Source of the DNA: Candidatus Baldrarchaeota archaeon
Lineage (GTDB): Archaea; Asgardarchaeota; Baldrarchaeia; Baldrarchaeales; DXJG01
Reading direction: 5' to 3'
Length of the DNA: 64,000 nucleotides
Assembly: GCA_019056805.1 (NCBI GenBank)
Contig: DXJG01000004.1
Location: forward strand, 124,001-188,000
The position numbers and the translations under genes are program-made. This document shows, in pieces, positions 62,060 to 64,000 of the stretch. Below the pieces are notes generated by a model. The model was not told the DNA's origin. It searched no databases and saw only the letters and a list, made by a program, of their open reading frames with translations. Position 1 is the stretch's first letter. Each line of letters starts with the position of its first letter.

Positions 62060-62515
62060 ATGAAATTGTGGGAGGTAAAGGCGGAGGTAGGAAAGAAAGA
62101 ATATAAATGGCACTTTTGCGACCTAAAATCCATAAGCGAAGGTAAAGTAATCATTCTAAAAGAAGAATGGTTCAACCTTTTCCTTTCATGTGCTAAGAAA
62201 AGAGGCATCCAGTCTTTTACAATTAAAAGTTTAATTAGCCCTGAGGGAAGGGAAGTCTCAGGGCAAAATATACTGTTAATCCTTTTAACTTTTGAAGATT
62301 TGCCGATGGGGTTTTTGATTAAAATATTAAATAGAACAGGAGAACTTATGGCCATATGGCCAAAAGAGTTTGCAGAAGCTGCCCAAAAAGACTTACCGAC
62401 CCTCAAAACACTTATTACAAAAATGTTGATGATTCCAGAAAAACTATCAGATATCGTTATTGGAGCTACAGCCTCTCTCAGGAATTTCAAAGAAGATGTT
62501 GAATATATAACTTAG
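62060..62515 (+). CDS. Hypothetical protein, 151 aa
   Basis: I do not recognise this protein. It starts MKLWEVKAEVGKKEYKWHFC, has a beta-rich first half, then two hydrophobic-rich segments (LLILLTFEDLPMGFLIKIL) and a helical C-terminus. It may be peripherally membrane-associated but no clear transmembrane helix is seen. GAGGCC precedes the ATG. A same-strand alpha/beta hydrolase gene begins 20 bases after its stop, suggesting cotranscription. Confidence 0.55.
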   Translation: MKLWEVKAEVGKKEYKWHFCDLKSISEGKVIILKEEWFNLFLSCAKKRGIQSFTIKSLISPEGREVSGQNILLILLTFEDLPMGFLIKILNRTGELMAIWPKEFAEAAQKDLPTLKTLITKMLMIPEKLSDIVIGATASLRNFKEDVEYIT

Positions 62516-62534
62516 AACTAGAGAGGTGAAGCAA

Positions 62535-64000
62535 TTGAATAAAAACAAATTTAAAGTAATATTCTTGATTTTTCTTTTCGGTTTTACATACATGGTGAAT
62601 ATGAGTGTTAATACACTTTTATTTCAACTTCCAAAGCGATACGCACCTATTCCGTCACCAGACACTTTTGAAACAGATTTCTGGAACATTACAAAAGCAG
62701 AAATAGACCCGCTAAATGCAAACATAACAAAAATCGAAGAGAAAAATATCACCTACAACGGAGTAAATAGGAAGATCATTATAAAACACGCAGAGTTTCT
62801 AAGTGAAATTTACGGGGGAGTAAAAGTAAAAATTTACGGATTGTTAATGCAACCTTCAAATATAACAGGTAAAATACCAGCAGTACTGCTACTTCACGGA
62901 TATCAAGGTTCCCATAAATCATTCATTGAAATAATGGAATATTTTGCTTTTCACAATTATATCGTATTGGCTACAGATGCTCCAGGATGCGGATATTCCA
63001 CGAAATTTCCAGAATGTATACCTCAAAACATAGTTAATGGCACCCAAGAACCTCAGGGAGCCTATTTTTACCATGCGATTTGGGCAGCACTAAGAGCTAT
63101 AACATTTCTCCGTAGCTTACCCGAAGTTGATACAACAAGGATAGCTGTTTCCGGCGCCTCAATGGGCGGTATAGAAACCTTCATAATTGCTGCTATAGAT
63201 CCAAGAGTTAGCATCGCTATTCCGATCGTTGCTGCAGGAAATTATGAAAATTTAATTAAAGCAGGAACATTTGCAAATGGTCTAATGCCACCAAACGTAT
63301 CTATAAATGACCAAGGTGCTAGAAACGTTATGAAGTACTTTGACGTCATTGCATATGTTCCTAAAATAAAAATACCCATATTGATGCTCGCAAGTACAAA
63401 CGATGAATTTTTCACTCTAGAATCAATAAACGACACTTTTAACATGATTGGTAGCAGCGACAAGATTTTAAATTTAGCTCCAAATTGGGGACATTTTAAG
63501 GAATATAAAGGTTGGATAGAATCAAGTCTCTCATGGCTTAATTATCACTTTAATAGATCAGATGAGTCACTTCCGAAAATAACTTGTGAATATGAAGTTC
63601 GTAAAGGGCTTTCTACGAAAGTAGTTGTAAAAGCAAGTGTATCAGGGGATTATGATCTTTTTCTCGCTTATAGGCATGGTTCACTTGGTGAAACGTGGAA
63701 AGTTGTTTCGATGGAATTAAAAAATGGTATTTGGACTAAGATAATCTCTTCAAATATTCCGGGAAATCTCATGTTTTATGTGATAGCTAGAAAAGGAGAC
63801 TTACAATTTTCCACAACACCAGTTTATGTGGTAAAAACCATTCCGCCAATATATTTTGTTCCAATAGTACTTTTCTTCGCTGCCCTACTTATAGTTTACA
63901 TGAATATTAAACCATCATTTTCAAGAAGATGTTTAAATTATGTTGCTGGGCTTGTTGCATGGCTCCTTGCAGTTTTATCACTTTATATGCCTTGGATTGC
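62535..64000 (+). CDS. Membrane-linked alpha/beta hydrolase (partial, C-terminus beyond window)
   Basis: The frame opens at TTG 62535 (GAGGTGAAG upstream) and runs to the window edge, 488 codons. After an N-terminal hydrophobic signal segment (VIFLIFLFGFTYMVNM), residues about 120-330 form an alpha/beta hydrolase: VLLLHGYQGS (oxyanion loop), VSGASMGGIETF (nucleophile Ser), STNDEFFTLE (Asp) and PNWGHFKEY (His). A beta domain follows, then membrane helices (FVPIVLFFAALLIVYMN; VAGLVAWLLAVLSLYMPWI). It probably hydrolyses esters or peptides outside the membrane. Closest in plan to acetyl-xylan-esterase/dienelactone-hydrolase-type enzymes. Confidence 0.83.
   Translation, partial: MNKNKFKVIFLIFLFGFTYMVNMSVNTLLFQLPKRYAPIPSPDTFETDFWNITKAEIDPLNANITKIEEKNITYNGVNRKIIIKHAEFLSEIYGGVKVKIYGLLMQPSNITGKIPAVLLLHGYQGSHKSFIEIMEYFAFHNYIVLATDAPGCGYSTKFPECIPQNIVNGTQEPQGAYFYHAIWAALRAITFLRSLPEVDTTRIAVSGASMGGIETFIIAAIDPRVSIAIPIVAAGNYENLIKAGTFANGLMPPNVSINDQGARNVMKYFDVIAYVPKIKIPILMLASTNDEFFTLESINDTFNMIGSSDKILNLAPNWGHFKEYKGWIESSLSWLNYHFNRSDESLPKITCEYEVRKGLSTKVVVKASVSGDYDLFLAYRHGSLGETWKVVSMELKNGIWTKIISSNIPGNLMFYVIARKGDLQFSTTPVYVVKTIPPIYFVPIVLFFAALLIVYMNIKPSFSRRCLNYVAGLVAWLLAVLSLYMPWI

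Noticed and set aside
62014..62490. 158-codon frame on the minus strand
   Set aside because: Antisense of the hypothetical gene at 62060-62515, which has a ribosome site and fits the strand of its neighbours.
1..64000. tRNA, rRNA, CRISPR array or insertion sequence
   Set aside because: Scanning gaps by eye showed no T-loop or anticodon-arm patterns, regularly spaced repeats, or transposase-like frames.

Overview
The window reads as a piece of an AT-rich archaeal chromosome. It has archaeal promoters (TATA-like boxes about 25-35 bases before leaders), strong GGAGGTG/GGTGA-type ribosome sites, and very frequent TTG and GTG starts. Archaeal hallmark genes include threonyl-tRNA synthetase with the archaeal editing domain, the F420 gene cofE, a tungsten-type aldehyde ferredoxin oxidoreductase, indolepyruvate ferredoxin oxidoreductase, an MtrH-family methyltransferase, an Ogg2-type 8-oxoguanine glycosylase, a KaiC/GvpD-like ATPase and a V4R protein. 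The gene mix (peptide fermentation, non-pyrrolysine MttB, MtrH, corrinoid protein, F420) fits an anaerobic TACK-type lineage such as Bathyarchaeia; that placement is inference. No rRNA, tRNA, CRISPR array or insertion sequence was recognised.

Layout. 1-8 kb: the start of an N6-adenine DNA methylase cut by the window edge, membrane proteins (YdjM-like, Yip1-like, zinc-ribbon), a two-domain RecA/KaiC-like ATPase and an anchored surface protein. 8-13.5 kb: methyltransferase, TIM-barrel isomerase, M14 carboxypeptidase, MBL hydrolase and F420-type luciferase-like oxidoreductase. 13.7-16.5 kb: an unusual ferredoxin converging on iorA-iorB. 16.6-26 kb: GH114-like protein, stand-alone LigD phosphoesterase, M24-fold protein with lost metal ligands, iron-sulfur flavoprotein, acyl-CoA dehydrogenase with an extra C-terminal domain, HAD phosphatase, cation/proton antiporter and thrS. 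26-32 kb: flavin reductase, AOR with a MoaD-like partner, a DUF6125-like protein behind an inverted repeat, a split Lrp-like regulator pair and a double GNAT protein.

32-42 kb: a methyl-transfer set (MttB family, MtrH family, corrinoid protein), then a GNAT plus N-acylamino-acid-racemase-like pair, and an SCP2-like gene followed by an aldehyde dehydrogenase homologue that lacks the usual catalytic cysteine. 43-46.5 kb: a tightly overlapping operon of B12-type radical SAM, SPASM radical SAM and PadR regulator, preceded by three palindromes around its likely promoter. 46.6-58 kb: glycosyltransferase, UbiA prenyltransferase, amidohydrolase, DHH phosphoesterase with a small antitoxin-like gene, rhomboid protease, zinc-ribbon membrane protein and a 1300-residue surface protein. 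58-64 kb: nucleotidyltransferase-like protein, then a same-strand run of roadblock-like, V4R, cofE, two uncharacterised proteins and a membrane-anchored alpha/beta hydrolase cut by the right edge.

Together the metabolic genes suggest an anaerobe that ferments amino acids through ferredoxin-linked 2-oxoacid and aldehyde oxidation, and may feed methyl groups from methylated amines or betaines into a pterin C1 pathway. The best candidates for something undescribed are the PadR/double radical SAM operon with its palindromes, the cysteine-less aldehyde dehydrogenase pair and the roadblock-V4R-cofE run.
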